DNA of 64,000 nt from assembly GCA_037178625.1 (NCBI GenBank), contig CM074135.1:1056001-1120000 (forward strand), in the 5' to 3' direction. How positions within the stretch are numbered: position 1 is the first letter of the stretch; every line of letters starts with the position of its first letter. This document shows, in pieces, positions 11,801-23,062 of the stretch. Origin of the DNA: Skeletonema tropicum (Eukaryota; Bacillariophyta; Thalassiosirophyceae; Thalassiosirales; Thalassiosiraceae). The notes under the pieces were generated by a model. That model saw nothing but the letters and a program-made list of their open reading frames with translations. It did not search any database and was not told the DNA's origin. The position numbers and the translations under genes are program-made.

Positions 11801-12604
11801 ACTGGTCTTTCGCAAAGGGTAGGCCTCTACTTCTTTTCAACAACCCTATGGACTTTCACTCGCATGTACCCGGCTGTCGGCTTCTCCCATAATTGGTTTA
11901 TCTCGAGCCAAGACGAAGTGAAGAGGAGACCGTCCAGTCTCGGCCCCATTGTGCTTGGGAGACTCCTTGTTGTCCTCAGTCTTGAAGCGCCTTGGCCACT
12001 TGTTTACGTGTTGATGTGCTATCCCTTCGCTGGTGTTTTTGGAAGCATAAATATTGTGATACTCGTTGGATTGTTGTTGCTCTTGAACAATTTATGCTAT
12101 GTCTCTCTTGGGTCCGTTCTTGGTGTTTACTCGAAACGAATCCCTCAAGGCATGATTGCTTCGACAATTTTTTCCCAGACATCTGTAGTCGCGGCCGGTT
12201 TCTACACCAAGCTCCCAGCAGCTCTCGATTGGATCCGATATGCTAGCCCATTTTATTGGACCTTTCGAGGGATTCTGAAGAGTTGCTTCAAGTGGAATGA
12301 TACAGTTGAGTGCTTTAAGGGCAGTTCAGAAGTAGGGGCGAACCAATGCTTCTTGGAGTATCACCCAGCCATTGATCAGTACAAAGAGCGCGGAATAAAT
12401 GTTGCGACGTACAACGACACGTCCTCGGATTCGATAACATTGGAATTCATCGCTCTTCTTCTGCTGCTCTTCACCCTTAACTTTCTCATCTATGCAAAGA
12501 CTTGGTTTACTCGCAAGCGTTTTGTCCATGCCCAGGAGCAGACTCGTGCTTTGCAAGTCCACCGTGCTTTGCCGGTCTTGCGCTCAGTAGTCACTTCACC
12601 ATAA
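8810..12604 (+). CDS. Multicopper oxidase fused to ABCG-type transmembrane domain
   Basis: Five exons (8810-9322, 9418-9709, 9784-10373, 10458-11625, 11712-12604), all GT-AG introns of 74-95 nt, give 1151 aa. A signal peptide (1-22) leads into a laccase/ferroxidase-like oxidase with all four copper motifs: HWHG (123-126), WYHTHS (166-171), HPMHLHG (524-530) and HCHMEMHHFDGM (604-615). Membrane helix ~707-729 follows, then an acidic linker with repeated DDPDV units. From residue ~855 the sequence is an ABC-2 membrane domain of ABCG type: RVGLYFF, AAGFYTKLPAALDWIRYASPF and several hydrophobic helices. No nucleotide-binding domain is present. The ABCG exon has no early ATG of its own, and intron 4 joins the frames, so one fused protein is the simplest reading. 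A role in metal oxidation coupled to export or uptake is inference. Confidence 0.8.
11256..11575 (+). repeat. Internal acidic repeats in the oxidase-ABCG linker
   Basis: DNA encoding (S)EAEE(E)DDPDV occurs at about 11256-11288 and 11439-11472. The latter is followed by a second, longer duplication: a ~65-bp unit coding DPDVINxVxKxQPDHF at about 11465-11510 and again at 11526-11570. The linker therefore grew by local tandem duplication. Confidence 0.8.
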
Positions 12605-12631
12605 AAATAAGTAGCATTATTAGAATCAGTT

Positions 12632-13852
12632 TCAGTATTTGTGCATGAATATTTCTGGCAAAATCTTTTCAATGTCGTGTATCCTTTCAATTTCAACCTC
12701 AGCATGCTCACTTGTAATTTTTTTACCACAGTCTCTTCCTGTGGTACCGACCAAGACACTGCGCCATCCGACTTGAGAAGCAGCCAGAATGTTCGTCAAA
12801 CTATCATCTAAGAAGATACACTCTTCCACATTCACAACGTCTGCTTTTTTCATTGCAATGTGAAAGGAACTGGTGGAATGCTTCGTTTCAAAATTGCAAT
12901 CCTTAACGTCAATGATTCCATCAAACAAGTCATCTATTCCAAGAGCCTGTAGGCACCGTGTAGCATGGTGACGCACGCTTGCTGTGAATACGAATTTGCG
13001 TATTGTTGGATCAATGTCTAATATGATCTGTCTCAATTTATCATCTCGCACCAACAATTGATGAATCGGTAAGTCGTGTACTTTGTGTAAGAATTCATCA
13101 ATTGACTTTGGGCAATCTCTATCAATGTGTCCTTCTGCCATTAGCCCGCGTAAACAGGTTCCGTGTTCTTTATACAATTGGTATGCCCTGCCATTCGGGA
13201 GATTGAAAGCTTCTTTACAATGGTCTTCAATCTTTGTTGTCAAATGACCGGCAATGTTCCAATTATCAAAGTAGAGACAGTCATCGCAATCGAAGAAAAT
13301 TACCTTAGGTTTCGGCCTGAGGGTATAAGAATCAATATTGGAACCACTCGATCCTCGGATAAGCCTTCTCTTTAGCCGAGAATCATGATAATGCTGTAGG
13401 TACAGCTGCAGCACATGTTGTGATATGGATGGCTGAATTTGGTACTGTAGTTGACTCAATTCCCTGAGCGTCATGATTTTGTAACTTCCCTTATTCTCAC
13501 TGCGTAAAGTTGATTCATCAATATTATGAACCGTGAGTTCAAACACTGCCACATTATTTGATTTTTCTTCGTGAGGGAATGAAAATAACTTCTTCTCTCT
13601 TGGGGAGGGTCCCACCACAGTTGCAAAGCATTGACCAAATTCATCCAAAAATTCATCTCGGGAGATCGGTGCAATTTGATGGGGCAGCTGTGACGATTTC
13701 AAAAGCACTGAATCATCGGATGTCCTGATGATAACGTAGGAAGAAGAATCCTCCACCATCATTGACATGAATGCTTCGACGAATGGCGAACACAAGATGA
13801 GTATTAGCAGGTGCTTCATACCAGCAACCAGCAAAACCATAGCATAGTGCAT
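12632..13852 (-). CDS. HAD-family pyrimidine 5'-nucleotidase-like phosphatase
   Basis: Intronless, 406 aa. HAD motifs are complete: motif I FFDCDDCLY with the nucleophile Asp, motif II FTASVRHH, motif III Lys in SSFHIAMK, and motif IV FLDDS. Together with LYKEHGTCLRGLM and the helical cap this fits the SDT1/PHM8-type pyrimidine 5'-nucleotidases that dephosphorylate UMP/CMP. The protein opens with a hydrophobic stretch; an alternative start at 13819 (MKHLLILILC) gives a clean signal peptide ending at PFVEAF, close to the plastid ASAF motif. Plastid or secretory targeting is thus possible. Residues ~30-170 form an N-terminal region I do not recognise. The gene ends 28 bp from the convergent oxidase-ABCG gene. 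Confidence 0.8.
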   Translation of the reverse strand: MHYAMVLLVAGMKHLLILILCSPFVEAFMSMMVEDSSSYVIIRTSDDSVLLKSSQLPHQIAPISRDEFLDEFGQCFATVVGPSPREKKLFSFPHEEKSNNVAVFELTVHNIDESTLRSENKGSYKIMTLRELSQLQYQIQPSISQHVLQLYLQHYHDSRLKRRLIRGSSGSNIDSYTLRPKPKVIFFDCDDCLYFDNWNIAGHLTTKIEDHCKEAFNLPNGRAYQLYKEHGTCLRGLMAEGHIDRDCPKSIDEFLHKVHDLPIHQLLVRDDKLRQIILDIDPTIRKFVFTASVRHHATRCLQALGIDDLFDGIIDVKDCNFETKHSTSSFHIAMKKADVVNVEECIFLDDSLTNILAASQVGWRSVLVGTTGRDCGKKITSEHAEVEIERIHDIEKILPEIFMHKY

Positions 13853-14028
13853 ACTCTTTTTACTCTTGGCACCTTTCGTTCTTTGTTACCCTTCCAGTTA
13901 CATAGTTACATACGAGAGGTTAAAAGCGGCGTTCCGAATGTTTGGGTTGTGTTGCGTGCGAACTCCAACTCCAACCTACTCCAACCCAAGCCAAGTGGGC
14001 GGGCTCCCAAGCCAACACCCAACGCTAA

Positions 14029-16003
14029 ATGGGCAAAAAATCTCGAAGCAATAAATCAAAACATGCCAAAAATAATGGTATTGGAGAAATCAACATCACC
14101 TCTAACAACATCACCTCCAATCTATCCGCTTCATCATTCTCACCACCTTCATTCGCAGCAGATCTCCCCCAACCTGCAGAGGGATGGGCGAGGGAGCTTA
14201 GAAAACTCGAGAAAGAACTTCAAAACACACGTTATCAAGATGCAGAGATTGTGTTGTCGGCCGCGAGGGTTGCTCGGATCATGCGACAATTTGATGTGTT
14301 GGAAAAGATATTGACCAAGGCAGAGAACAAGGGAGTAGTAATTGAAGATCAAGAGATGTGGGCAGAGCTGAATGAAGATGTCGCAGCACTAAAACGAGCC
14401 AAAACAGCACTCAGAAGTGACGATATGAAAAAGATCATTAACGATGTCATGAAGGAGGGTGTGAGTGTTGATTTCCTTCTCTTTGATGATTCAACATTTT
14501 TGGGTTTAAACTGTCTTCAATTTGCAGCATTAAGAGGTGATGTGCAAGTCTTGGAGCAGCTTATCAAAATGGGAGCTGCGCTTGATATTGAAGCGATGCC
14601 TCCTCCGGCGGTCTTGGCAACTCAGTCGGGAGTTGTGATGAAGCCCAAAATGTGCACTGCACTTCTTCTAGCTGTTAACGGCGCGTTAACATCTCGCAAC
14701 GTGATGTCTATCGTAGCCAAGGGAGGTATGGGTGGCATGGGTGGTGCGTTTGGTGGAGGTGAGGCTAGGGAGACTTACGAAGGATGCGTTGAATGTGCTA
14801 TTCAGCTTGTTCGTCTTGGGGCTGATACGTCAGTAACATTTCAATTCCCTCCTGGTGGTAAGAATCACCCTATATATCAGTCTTGGCACATGTGGAATAT
14901 TGAAGGCAAAAGTGTGCGTGAGGTGGCTACTATGGTAGGATCTGACTTGTTCGAAAAGACAGTTGAAGAGTTTAGCACAATGGAGCATCAGATTGAGCAT
15001 GTCAATTGTCGTTGCGGAAGCCGTCTACCGTGGAAGCAATGTCACGCCGGCAAACCTACTGATCCTTACTACTTACACGACAAGGCTGACAAGAAGAATA
15101 TATCCAAGATAACGTGGCGCTATTCCCCTCTAGCACCTTGTCATTGCAATACCTCTAATGCCAGGCTCGGCCTTCCCGGAACGAAGAAGATTCATTTCAA
15201 GTGTTGTTGGGATGAGACTGCTCATAGAGAATATTATCAAAGCGACAAAACATCTGAAATTAGCGTTATCGCTAGGTCGCCCACCAATCCAATGCAACGA
15301 GAGGCAATGAACTGTATGCAAGAAATGATGAAGGGGAAATCCGAAGATGAGATTTCTGAATTGATGGAGAGCGTGCAACAAATGACTTCAGACCCAGAAT
15401 TTATCATTAAAGGCAGGTGCAAGATGGTTCGAGAAGGAGGCGCTCTAGCGATGCAAGCGCTTGTAGCAGGCGACAATCCTTGTTCCAAGCTTGGTAGTTG
15501 GGATCCAGAAGTCTACGCAGGGGTAATGGAAACCATGGATCCAGAATTATCTTTTCAGTGGAATGACGTACATTGGGCGCTTCCAAAGGCGGAGTTGCTC
15601 AAAAGGGTCAGCGAATGGAACGAAGCGCTCGAGCAATACCTTGACCGTATTGGTCTCTCTGGCTCTGAAAGGGAAGCTGTTACCAAGCTACACACTGCAT
15701 CCCCATTTGCTCCTTGTGGTAACGTCAAGTGTGGCAAGATGGAAACAAAGGTCAAGCAATACTCCAGATGTTCGAAATGTTACAGTGTTGCGGTAAGTTT
15801 TACGAAGTTCCTTCTCTTGTTCTATTTACATCTACGAAAGTGAACTCACTCATTGTCGTTGCTGCCATCAGTACTGCTCATCTGCATGTCAAAGAGAAGA
15901 CTGGAAGAATCACAAGCAGACGTCTTGCAAACCAGGCACAAGGGAAAGACAAAGCAACGGAATTCCATCAGGGGAATCTCTTCTACAAATGTTCACAAAA
16001 TGA
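14029..16003 (+). CDS. MYND zinc-finger protein with ankyrin-like and SEC-C-like segments
   Basis: Two exons, 14029-15792 and 15872-16003 (intron 79 nt, GTAAGT...CAG), give 631 aa. The C-terminus is a MYND finger split by the intron: CGNVKCGKM...CSKC in exon 1 and YCSSACQREDWKNHKQTSC in exon 2. Residues ~160-260 include an ankyrin-like unit (LNCLQFAALRGDVQVLEQLI). Around residue 325 is CRCGSRLPWKQCHAG, resembling a SEC-C metal-binding motif, followed by CHCN...KCC. MYND fingers usually bind proline-rich partner proteins, so a protein-interaction role is likely. A Gly/Met-rich loop (GGMGGMGGAFGGG) sits near residue 235. It shares a 176-bp divergent promoter region with the HAD gene. Confidence 0.85.
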
Positions 16004-16145
16004 AGTTTGTTGTGTAATAAATTATATCTCATTTGAGGATATGAATTTTGTTCCATTATCATTACAATATACTCCATTTAACATAGTTCAAAATATTGTT
16101 GTGTTGTCTACAATCCAATCTATTCTCGCGGTTGTTGAGTCTGTT

Positions 16146-16813
16146 CTACAAACCTACTCCCTTCATATCGGATAGTATCTGTTTCAGTGCACCAGACCGA
16201 GCTGCATCATGTGCCTCATCATTACCTCCAAGATGCTTTCCCAAAACAAACACATTTGGGACAGTTCTCTGTCCAGTCAATTCTAACAATTTCAAGGCGA
16301 TGCTGTCCTTAGCTGGACCAAGCCCATTGCTGATCTTATCTAGTTCTATAACTTTTGGAGTTATTCCCATCCTTTGAAAAAGTTGTTTTGTTTGTATACA
16401 GTGAGGACAGTAAGTTGCGGAGAACACAACCACCTGATAGAGAGAGAGAGAGCGAGGAGAAAGATATAGAAAAGAGGAATCAGTGCGTGCACATATAACA
16501 GTTGTTGATCAAGACTGCGTATAGACACAACACGTATCACTACTTGAAACATTCTTACATCATTTGCGGAAATCTCAGAGAAAATGAGATCCGTAGCGGA
16601 ACTACTGCTTTCAGTATCGGCTGCAGCCGGGAAGTCTTTCATAGGCGTCGAGAATAATCTTGACGACGAAGGCGCATAAGGAAGTTGTGACGATGAAATG
16701 ATGGTGGAGATGTGAGGTCTGATGCTGCTGCTTCCGACTTGGAATGCCGATGCTCCCATCGAGAAGCATGCAATCATTGCAATGAACACGAGAGCGACCG
16801 ATGAGTTCGTCAT
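16146..16813 (-). CDS. Plastid-targeted glutaredoxin (CPHC active site)
   Basis: Exons 16813-16559 and 16433-16146 with a 125-nt intron give 180 aa. The N-terminus is a signal peptide ending in MGASAF|Q, a textbook ASAF plastid-import motif, followed by a Ser/Arg-rich transit region. The mature domain is a dithiol glutaredoxin: VVVFSATYCPHC (Cys94, Cys97), TVPNVF with the cis-proline, and GGNDE for glutathione binding. Tyr of the usual CPYC is replaced by His. It would reduce glutathione-mixed disulfides in the plastid stroma. The intron falls between the targeting region and the catalytic domain. Confidence 0.92.
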
Positions 16814-17368
16814 GCTGCTTGTTGCTAGGAGTGAGGTTTTGACAGCAGTGCGGTGAAAGTGCGGGTGTATTTAATGTCAGCAGTGGCGGCCAATCAGCTC
16901 AGAACTTTATTGATGCACACCAAGATCTCGATCGAGTGAGGAACAAGGAACAACGCTTGCTTCTCTCTCCTTGTGGTTGTCATCTTGTCAATCCATCTGG
17001 TTCATGGTGAGAGGAGGAACAGTTCCTCGTGCGTTGCAGTAGGTTGCAGTTACAAAGTTGTTGCAAAAAGCGCACGATGACGAGGGAGGATTTGAGACAA
17101 GATGACGTCATAGGTCTCGTCATAGTCGCCTTTTTTGAATGAGATATCCATCTTCAAAATTAACCGTTCAAGCACGCACGGGAACCGTTCATTCGCAAGC
17201 CCAAAGCCCGCCTTCATTCGCTTCCTCTTGGAACTCTTTCGCAGGGAGATGGTAGAAGCAATGATCAAATTATTGTGAGATGCTATACATAAAACCATTA
17301 CTTCTTGCCGTTTATCCTACACGCCATTCCATCTAGAGAGAGAGAGCAACACATAAATAATAAACGCG
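16814..17368. other. Divergent promoter region, glutaredoxin / MFSD5-like gene
   Basis: About 550 bp without a supported gene between two divergently transcribed genes. A short GA tract (GAGAGAGAGAG) lies at about 17336-17347 just upstream of the transporter start. I recognised no specific binding site. Confidence 0.4.
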
Positions 17369-18900
17369 ATGGACGGCAAAGCGAGTGAGCTGCTAGCTGG
17401 GATTCTTCCCGACTGGCCACAATGGGCAGTCTCTCTATTACTGGCCATGTCAGCCGCTCTAGCTGCCACTCTGGCTGTAAACCACTTTTATACATCTGAT
17501 GATAAAGAATCGGCAGAGGAGAAGAAACTCCTCATCAAGTCGCACAAGACACATGAATCATTGCTTGCAGAGTTCAATTCGTTCCGCTGGAGTTATTTAT
17601 CGGTCTATCTTGTGATCATGCTTGCGGACTGGATGCAGGGCACGCACATGTACACTCTCTACCTCTCCTACAATGTGAATATCTCGGCATTGTTTCTTAC
17701 TGGTTTCCTCAGCGGAGCATTATTTGCACCGTTCCTTGGGTCATTGGTCGATAAGTTTGGACGTAAGAGGTCCTGTATCATCTATTGTGTGTTGGAAATC
17801 ATCATTAATTGGTTGGAACATTACAGCCATTTTGGGATTTTGTTGCTGGGGCGTGTACTAGGTGGAATCTCAACAAACTTGCTATTCTCGGCGTTTGAAA
17901 GTTGGATGACAACAGAACATAGGAGGAAAGGATTTCCTGAGGAGTGGTTGGCAAGGACTTATTCTGATGTGAGATTATCTTTACTGAATGATGTATATAC
18001 TTTCTCTCCTATTTTCCTTTCTGACGCATATTTTGCAATCAATATTCATTGCATCTTTTCTATTCCAGTGCTCCATTGCTAATGGTAGTACTGCAGTTCT
18101 CGCAGGGGTAGTTGCTCAAGTTCTTGAAGATTTATTCGGACACATCGGACCATTCCAAGGTGCAATCGCTCTCACTTTCCTGGCAATGATTCTTGTTCTT
18201 AGGTGGGATGAAAACTATGGAGAGGAGACGGAGGGCAGCCATGCGGAATCATCTTTATACAAACAATTTGTTGACGGATGGAAGTTGGTGGCGAGTGACT
18301 CAAAAATATTTAGGATTGGGCTTATCCAAGCTCTGAGTGAAGGAGGAACATATACATTCGTAGTTCATGTGGGTGCCCACCCTTTTAGGAATGGATCCTC
18401 CAGGTGGTGTACCTACGGGTGCGGTGTTCTCTTCTCTCATGATGGCTATTACTATCGGAGGAGTTTGCTTCCAACCTGTTGAACAGTTCTTTGGGACACG
18501 GATTACATCAAAGGATAAGGCACCGGAAATCTCGGCCGTGTTTGCTTACATCATGGCGAGTATGAGCATGGCAGTGCCAGCCCTTTGTTTGTGCTGTGCA
18601 CCAGCAGGTGTTTGCTTTGAGAAAGTGTTGGCAAGCTTTTTACTCATAGAGTTTTGTGTAGGTTTGTCATCTCCTATTGCGGGTATGTTGCGTTCAAAAT
18701 ATGTTCCAGATGCCTATCAAGGTGCCATTATGAATATCTTCCGTCTGCCTTTGAATGCTGTGGTAGTATCAGGGACTTACGCGACCGATATATTTGAACC
18801 ATTCCAAGTGTTTGGAGTAGTGAGTGGATTATTCCTAACAGCTGCTGTTATACAGATGTCTTTGGCAATCGGAAAGACCAAAGAAGTGAAGAAAGATTAG
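17369..18900 (+). CDS. MFSD5-like major facilitator (molybdate-anion transporter family), frame break
   Basis: A 12-helix-type MFS protein related to MFSD5/MOT2, proposed molybdate transporters. Family features are ADWMQGTHMYTLY, the MFS loop LVDKFGRKRS, LFSAFESWMTTEH and, late, GMLRSKYVPDAYQGAIMNIFR. One intron, 17969-18068 (100 nt, GTGAGA...CAG), is needed. Near 18363 the frame breaks: conserved sequence reads TYTFV in one frame and FMWVPTLLGMDPP in the next, joined perfectly if one G at about 18363 is removed. Everything else is intact, so a sequencing/assembly error or a very recent mutation is more likely than long-dead pseudogene status. The protein would be about 475 aa. Confidence 0.8.
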
Positions 18901-19063
18901 ATTAGAATATCTGTCCAATCTGTGCTATTAGAAAACAACCGAGGGCTTTTACAATGCGATGTCATTTTCGTGATACATTTAGCATATAGAGATGTCATTA
19001 GTGTCGTCATTGTTGGGTTAAGTAATTCTGCTTTTCGAAAAGAGCCAGGGAACTTCTTGTTTA

Positions 19064-20835
19064 CTATGGAACAATTATTGTTCCATTCCCAACATTCAAC
19101 ACTGATACTTGTGAGCAAGGTTGTCTTTCTCTCAATCCTATACGATACGTATTCAATGTATCATCGATATTAGTGTAACATCCAACGAGATGTCGACGAC
19201 CATTTTCAGCACTAACACCATCGGCGACAGAAAACCCTTCGCGCCCATGAAGCATCCTTCTGTTGTTAAAGATCAAGATTTCACCAGGTTTCAACTTTCG
19301 TTTCCAGGTGAACTCATCAGCATACGATGTCAGATCTTTCTCGCTTGGTACATCCCAGTTATTGTTCAACAATAGCTCAAAATCAGCGTATGCTTCGTAG
19401 TAATCATCTACGTCATCTGGGGGTAGGCACAATGGGCCTTCAAAGGGAGGACTCCAATGAACAGCTGTGATTTCGCGGTCAAAAATACTGCCCCTATCCT
19501 CGGCAAGAGTAATGTGAGGTCTCCTGTACGTCATACATGCACCATCTCTCTGCTTCACAAATGTTGCAGGGCATTTCGTAAGAGTTTCAAAACTCTTCGG
19601 ACGCAACTCTCTCAGTTGATATGCTGCTGCCATGGCATCAATCAGCGTACTTTCACCACCAACAACATCATCTCCCATTGCCACACAATGTAACAATTGC
19701 ATACCGGGTGTCGATTCGTAGCAAGCCATGTCTTGGTGAGGACACAAGGCTGACGAGGTGTATGCAATGTTATTGGAGTTTCTTTCTCCAGTGCGGACAT
19801 GGAAGATGTCCCCATAGAGCATGCCGTGGGATATCGCACCACCAGATATTGCTTTTGCGAGTTTAGCAACAGGCATTGATTCATCTTCTATCGTGCTAAT
19901 GTCATCTTCTTTGTGATCCAAGAATGGTGATGGAGTATTTGAAATAATTACTGCTCCATCGCGAATTATAAAATGAAGGAGATTGAACAATCCATCGCGA
20001 AGCTGTCCCCCATCTTGACCTATGACTGAGTTATAGTCTAATATGAAACTATCCCAGTCTGCTCCAGTGCTCCGGTGCATCCTTTGCGGGATAAACTACT
20101 TTGTATTCTTTGTCAGCTGCTGCAGTACAATGCCACAAGGGTGGCCCATTTTTGCGAACTGCATGAATTGGTCGTACTTCACTTCGTTCTCTCCTTCCAA
20201 TCTCGAATTGTGATTGTATTGAAATCTCTGTAACCATTCCGCATCATAGATAGAAGTTGATTTGTCAGACCACTTCAATAAAAAGGTATGGCCTAGAAGT
20301 CTCATTTTCATCAACTGTAGCAGTTATCCACGGTGAATGAGTACCATATATTGCCAAAGGATGGCAAGCAATCATTTGCTGTGGGACCAGGAACATTAAT
20401 TCTGTCCTGCTGATAACTTCGAGCTTTCGTCTTTGTCAATATCAAAAGTGAACAATTTTTGCATCATAAATTTTAGGCCGACCATTATGTAATCCACTGA
20501 GCTGGAGTAGTAGTTCGCTGTCCAGAAGGTAGCAAAACTCCCTGTGGGTCATTCGACCAAAGCCAGGAGGCATGGAATCCGCTTTCATCATGAAAACTCA
20601 ACGTTATTCGCGAACCATCATCCGCTATATCAACAATTTGAGGAGCATTGTTGTGATCTCTATCAACCGAAACGTAATTTTTTGAGAGAGTATGTTGTAA
20701 TGATGAGAATGGTGAATGGCGACACAATCTGACACGGCAGGCTGATTCACGGTAACTTGCTGGATGCCGATGGCCCAATCTAACTGCAACTTTCGGCATC
20801 ATGCGCCGTAGGAGAGGCTGAATTGCGGCCGACAT
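19064..20835 (-). CDS. Gamma-butyrobetaine dioxygenase-like protein (TauD family), 5' half disrupted
   Basis: The catalytic part (20080-19064) is one intact frame of 338 codons. It holds the Fe(II)/2-oxoglutarate signature: HQD in CPHQDMACYESTPG, and the distal histidine in NNRRMLHGR followed by the 2OG-binding arginine. Similarity to gamma-butyrobetaine dioxygenase (last step of carnitine synthesis) or trimethyllysine dioxygenase is clear. The N-terminal domain lies in pieces: 20835-20485 (ITLSFHDESGFHASWLW, SGQR), a short piece with TVDENETSRPYLFIE near 20300, then KWSDKSTSIYDAEWLQRF. The pieces join only after several 1-nt shifts (for example one missing A in the run near 20150, an extra base near 20078). 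No canonical intron explains them. Either local sequence errors or decay of the 5' half. Confidence 0.7.
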
Positions 20836-20984
20836 CGCGCCAATACTTATCCACGTAACACGGTGAAGGCTCTGCTCGGGATATTATGCCTACTCGAGCT
20901 TGCTTCATTGATCTCTTCTGTTTGAGTGGTCCACAGTTCCGATTTCAAGGGAAAATCCGATTCCTTTCCGCCAGGGTTTTGCAC

Positions 20985-21440
20985 CCGAGTTCGCACCCAT
21001 ACCCGATACCCGAGGTTTTTGGGCTCGGGTACGGGTAAATACCCGATACCCGATACCCGTAAAAAGTCCCCCCTCGGGTATTACCCGATACCCGATACCC
21101 GAGTAAAATACCCATGATTTCGGGTATGGGTATTTCGTGATTTTCGTGTGGAAAAAGGTCGGTTTAGGGGCCATTTTAGACCAAAGTACTTTGATTTTGC
21201 ACGTAAAAGATCCAATATTTCTTCAAATCGGGCGAGCTGCCCCGATTTCGGAAAGATTTTATCTCAAGTTCCAAATTCAAAAAGCCTCCTTTCGAGCGTT
21301 GGCGAAATGAGTCACCAAAATTTTTCTCTAAGACCCAACAATTTCGCTAAAATTGGTAGGAATTAGTACCATGGTCGCTAAAACAAATACCCATACCCAA
21401 TACCCGATACCCGAGTATTTTGACTCGGGTATCGGGTATA
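20985..21440. mobile_element. Palindromic element built from TACCCGA heptamers
   Basis: Positions ~20995-21135 contain many copies of TACCCGA/TCGGGTA in both orientations. At 21400-21439 lies a perfect hairpin: arms 21400-21416 and 21423-21439 (17 bp each, ATACCCGATACCCGAGT and its complement) around a 6-nt loop. The ~260 bp between the clusters is unique. Clustered short direct and inverted repeats at both ends resemble subterminal repeats of non-autonomous hAT-type elements. No coding sequence or target-site duplication was identified. Confidence 0.6.
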
Positions 21441-22189
21441 CTTTCCGCATCAAGCATCAAAAATTTAAAAATTTGAAGCGACACAAGCGGTACCGCCAAA
21501 GGTATATAGATCAACAAGACTCTAACACCAGGAGAAGTGATTCCTCAACCAGGTACTTGGCCAGTGGAATCTTTGCATTTTCCATCAGGCTGTGCTGATT
21601 TCACGCCTGGTGCAATAAAAGGCTTTATGTTGTACTCGAGCGGTTCCCAATTATCACAATCAGACACCATCACAGAAATAAGTAAGTAGATTTTTTCCTA
21701 CGTGAAAGTCGCAATGATGGTGGAGTCCCAGCCTGCTGACACAACAACAAGGCCAACAGGCCAACAAATAATGAGCTTGTAGTGAGTATAATACAACATA
21801 TTGTACAATACTTTCTATTCAGCACTGCAATAGTACTCTCTCTCTCACACACTCATTGCTTATGAGCTCACTACTTATGCGATGTGGCAAGTGGACAGAA
21901 TTTCGATTTTGCATACATCCAGAACTAAGAGCATTTATCCTCGAGCAAGCGATATGATGAACAAAACCTCCGTGCATCAAGAGTGTGTTGATTATGAAAG
22001 AATAACGAAGCACTTCAAGAATGGCAGCAGCTATAAATGCACCAATGTTAAGTAGATGGAATCTATTTTCACGTATATAGTAATAATCTGATGTAGCATG
22101 CCAAAATGTGTGTCTTATGGGACCACGCTTTTGTCTTACAGAGCTATTAGTTGTTTTGTGTAGATCACACTTCGAAGTATCACCCCCTC
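21441..22189. other. Gene-free spacer
   Basis: About 750 bp of AT-rich sequence between the heptamer element and the 3' end of the cyclophilin gene. Only short frames without recognisable content; a TCTCTCTCTC-like run is at 21837-21847. Confidence 0.4.
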
Positions 22190-22740
22190 TCACTTCAATG
22201 GTTCGCCATCTTTTGTCGGATAAATTATATTACTGTCTGCCAATGGATTCGCATGTATTGTCACTCCCTTGATAACAGGAGGATTGATTGGTCTAAACTT
22301 GTTTCTTTTCTTGGTAGCAGCTTCACCCTCCACAGGAAGCCGTTCCATCTGATCTAACGTATCCCAGCCGTCCAGTACTCGACCAAAGACTGTATACACA
22401 TTGTTGAGGTGCGGTTGTCGTTCATATGTAATGAAGAATTGAGATCCATTGGTGTTGACGCCTGTATTGGCCATGCTAACCTGTCCCCTAACATCGTGTC
22501 TATTGTCTGCATGAAACTCATCATTGAATTTTCCTCCCCATATTGATTCCCCTACCCTTTCCCTGTACCAGTGGGATCACCGCCTTGGATCATGAATCCT
22601 TTCATATTGCGGTGAAAGGCTGTGCCATCATAATAGCCGCTGGCGCAGAGCGCAAGAAAGTTGAATGCTGTCCGAGGAGCTGTGTCGCAAAATACTTCTA
22701 TTTTGACGTCGCCGATGGTAGTATGAATAGTCACTGACAT
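22190..22740 (-). CDS. Cyclophilin-type peptidyl-prolyl isomerase, PPIL3-like, frame break
   Basis: Starts [17 protein letters not shown] at 22740 and includes [19 protein letters not shown] (catalytic Arg, Phe and Gln). It continues in another frame with [12 protein letters not shown], then [18 protein letters not shown] and [15 protein letters not shown]. This is the complete single-domain cyclophilin fold, closest to the spliceosome-associated PPIL3 type. The frames meet near 22553: after AAA GGG a TAG stop appears, and removing the two bases TA restores GKGGESIWGG exactly. No intron fits. The gene is thus either affected by a sequence error or freshly inactivated. The C-terminal ~20 residues beyond the domain are unusual. 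Confidence 0.82.
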
Positions 22741-23062
22741 GGTGTTGGAATGATAATACTATAGCTGGTAGCTGGCTGCAGGATGATGAGTGTCAAGAGA
22801 GCAGTGTGGCGGCTTTAGGTTATTTCTGTGAGCCAGGGATTCCCATTCCCACTTCCCATCTCATCGAGAGATCGGGCGGGGACAGCCAAAAATTTAAAAA
22901 AGGAGCTTCTCTCGTTGAATTTTAATATGGATAGCCCCCCTGTAAAAGAGTGATCAATGTCAGCGGAAGCAACGGACTACACACCTCTTCACCCATATAT
23001 TCAGTTTTGCAGTTTGTGATAAGTCAGTTAGAAGACCGGGCTTATCAGGCTCATTAGAGACC
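22741..23062. other. Divergent promoter region
   Basis: About 320 bp between the cyclophilin start and the small hypothetical gene. No specific element recognised. Confidence 0.35.

Noticed and set aside
20320..20485. Introns explaining the dioxygenase N-terminal breaks
   Set aside because: No GTAAGT/GTGAGT donor with a suitable AG at normal spacing joins the conserved pieces; single-base shifts do.
20985..21440. Interstitial telomere repeat
   Set aside because: The heptamer TACCCGA differs from TTAGGG/CCCTAA-type repeats, occurs in both orientations and forms a hairpin, which fits a transposon better.
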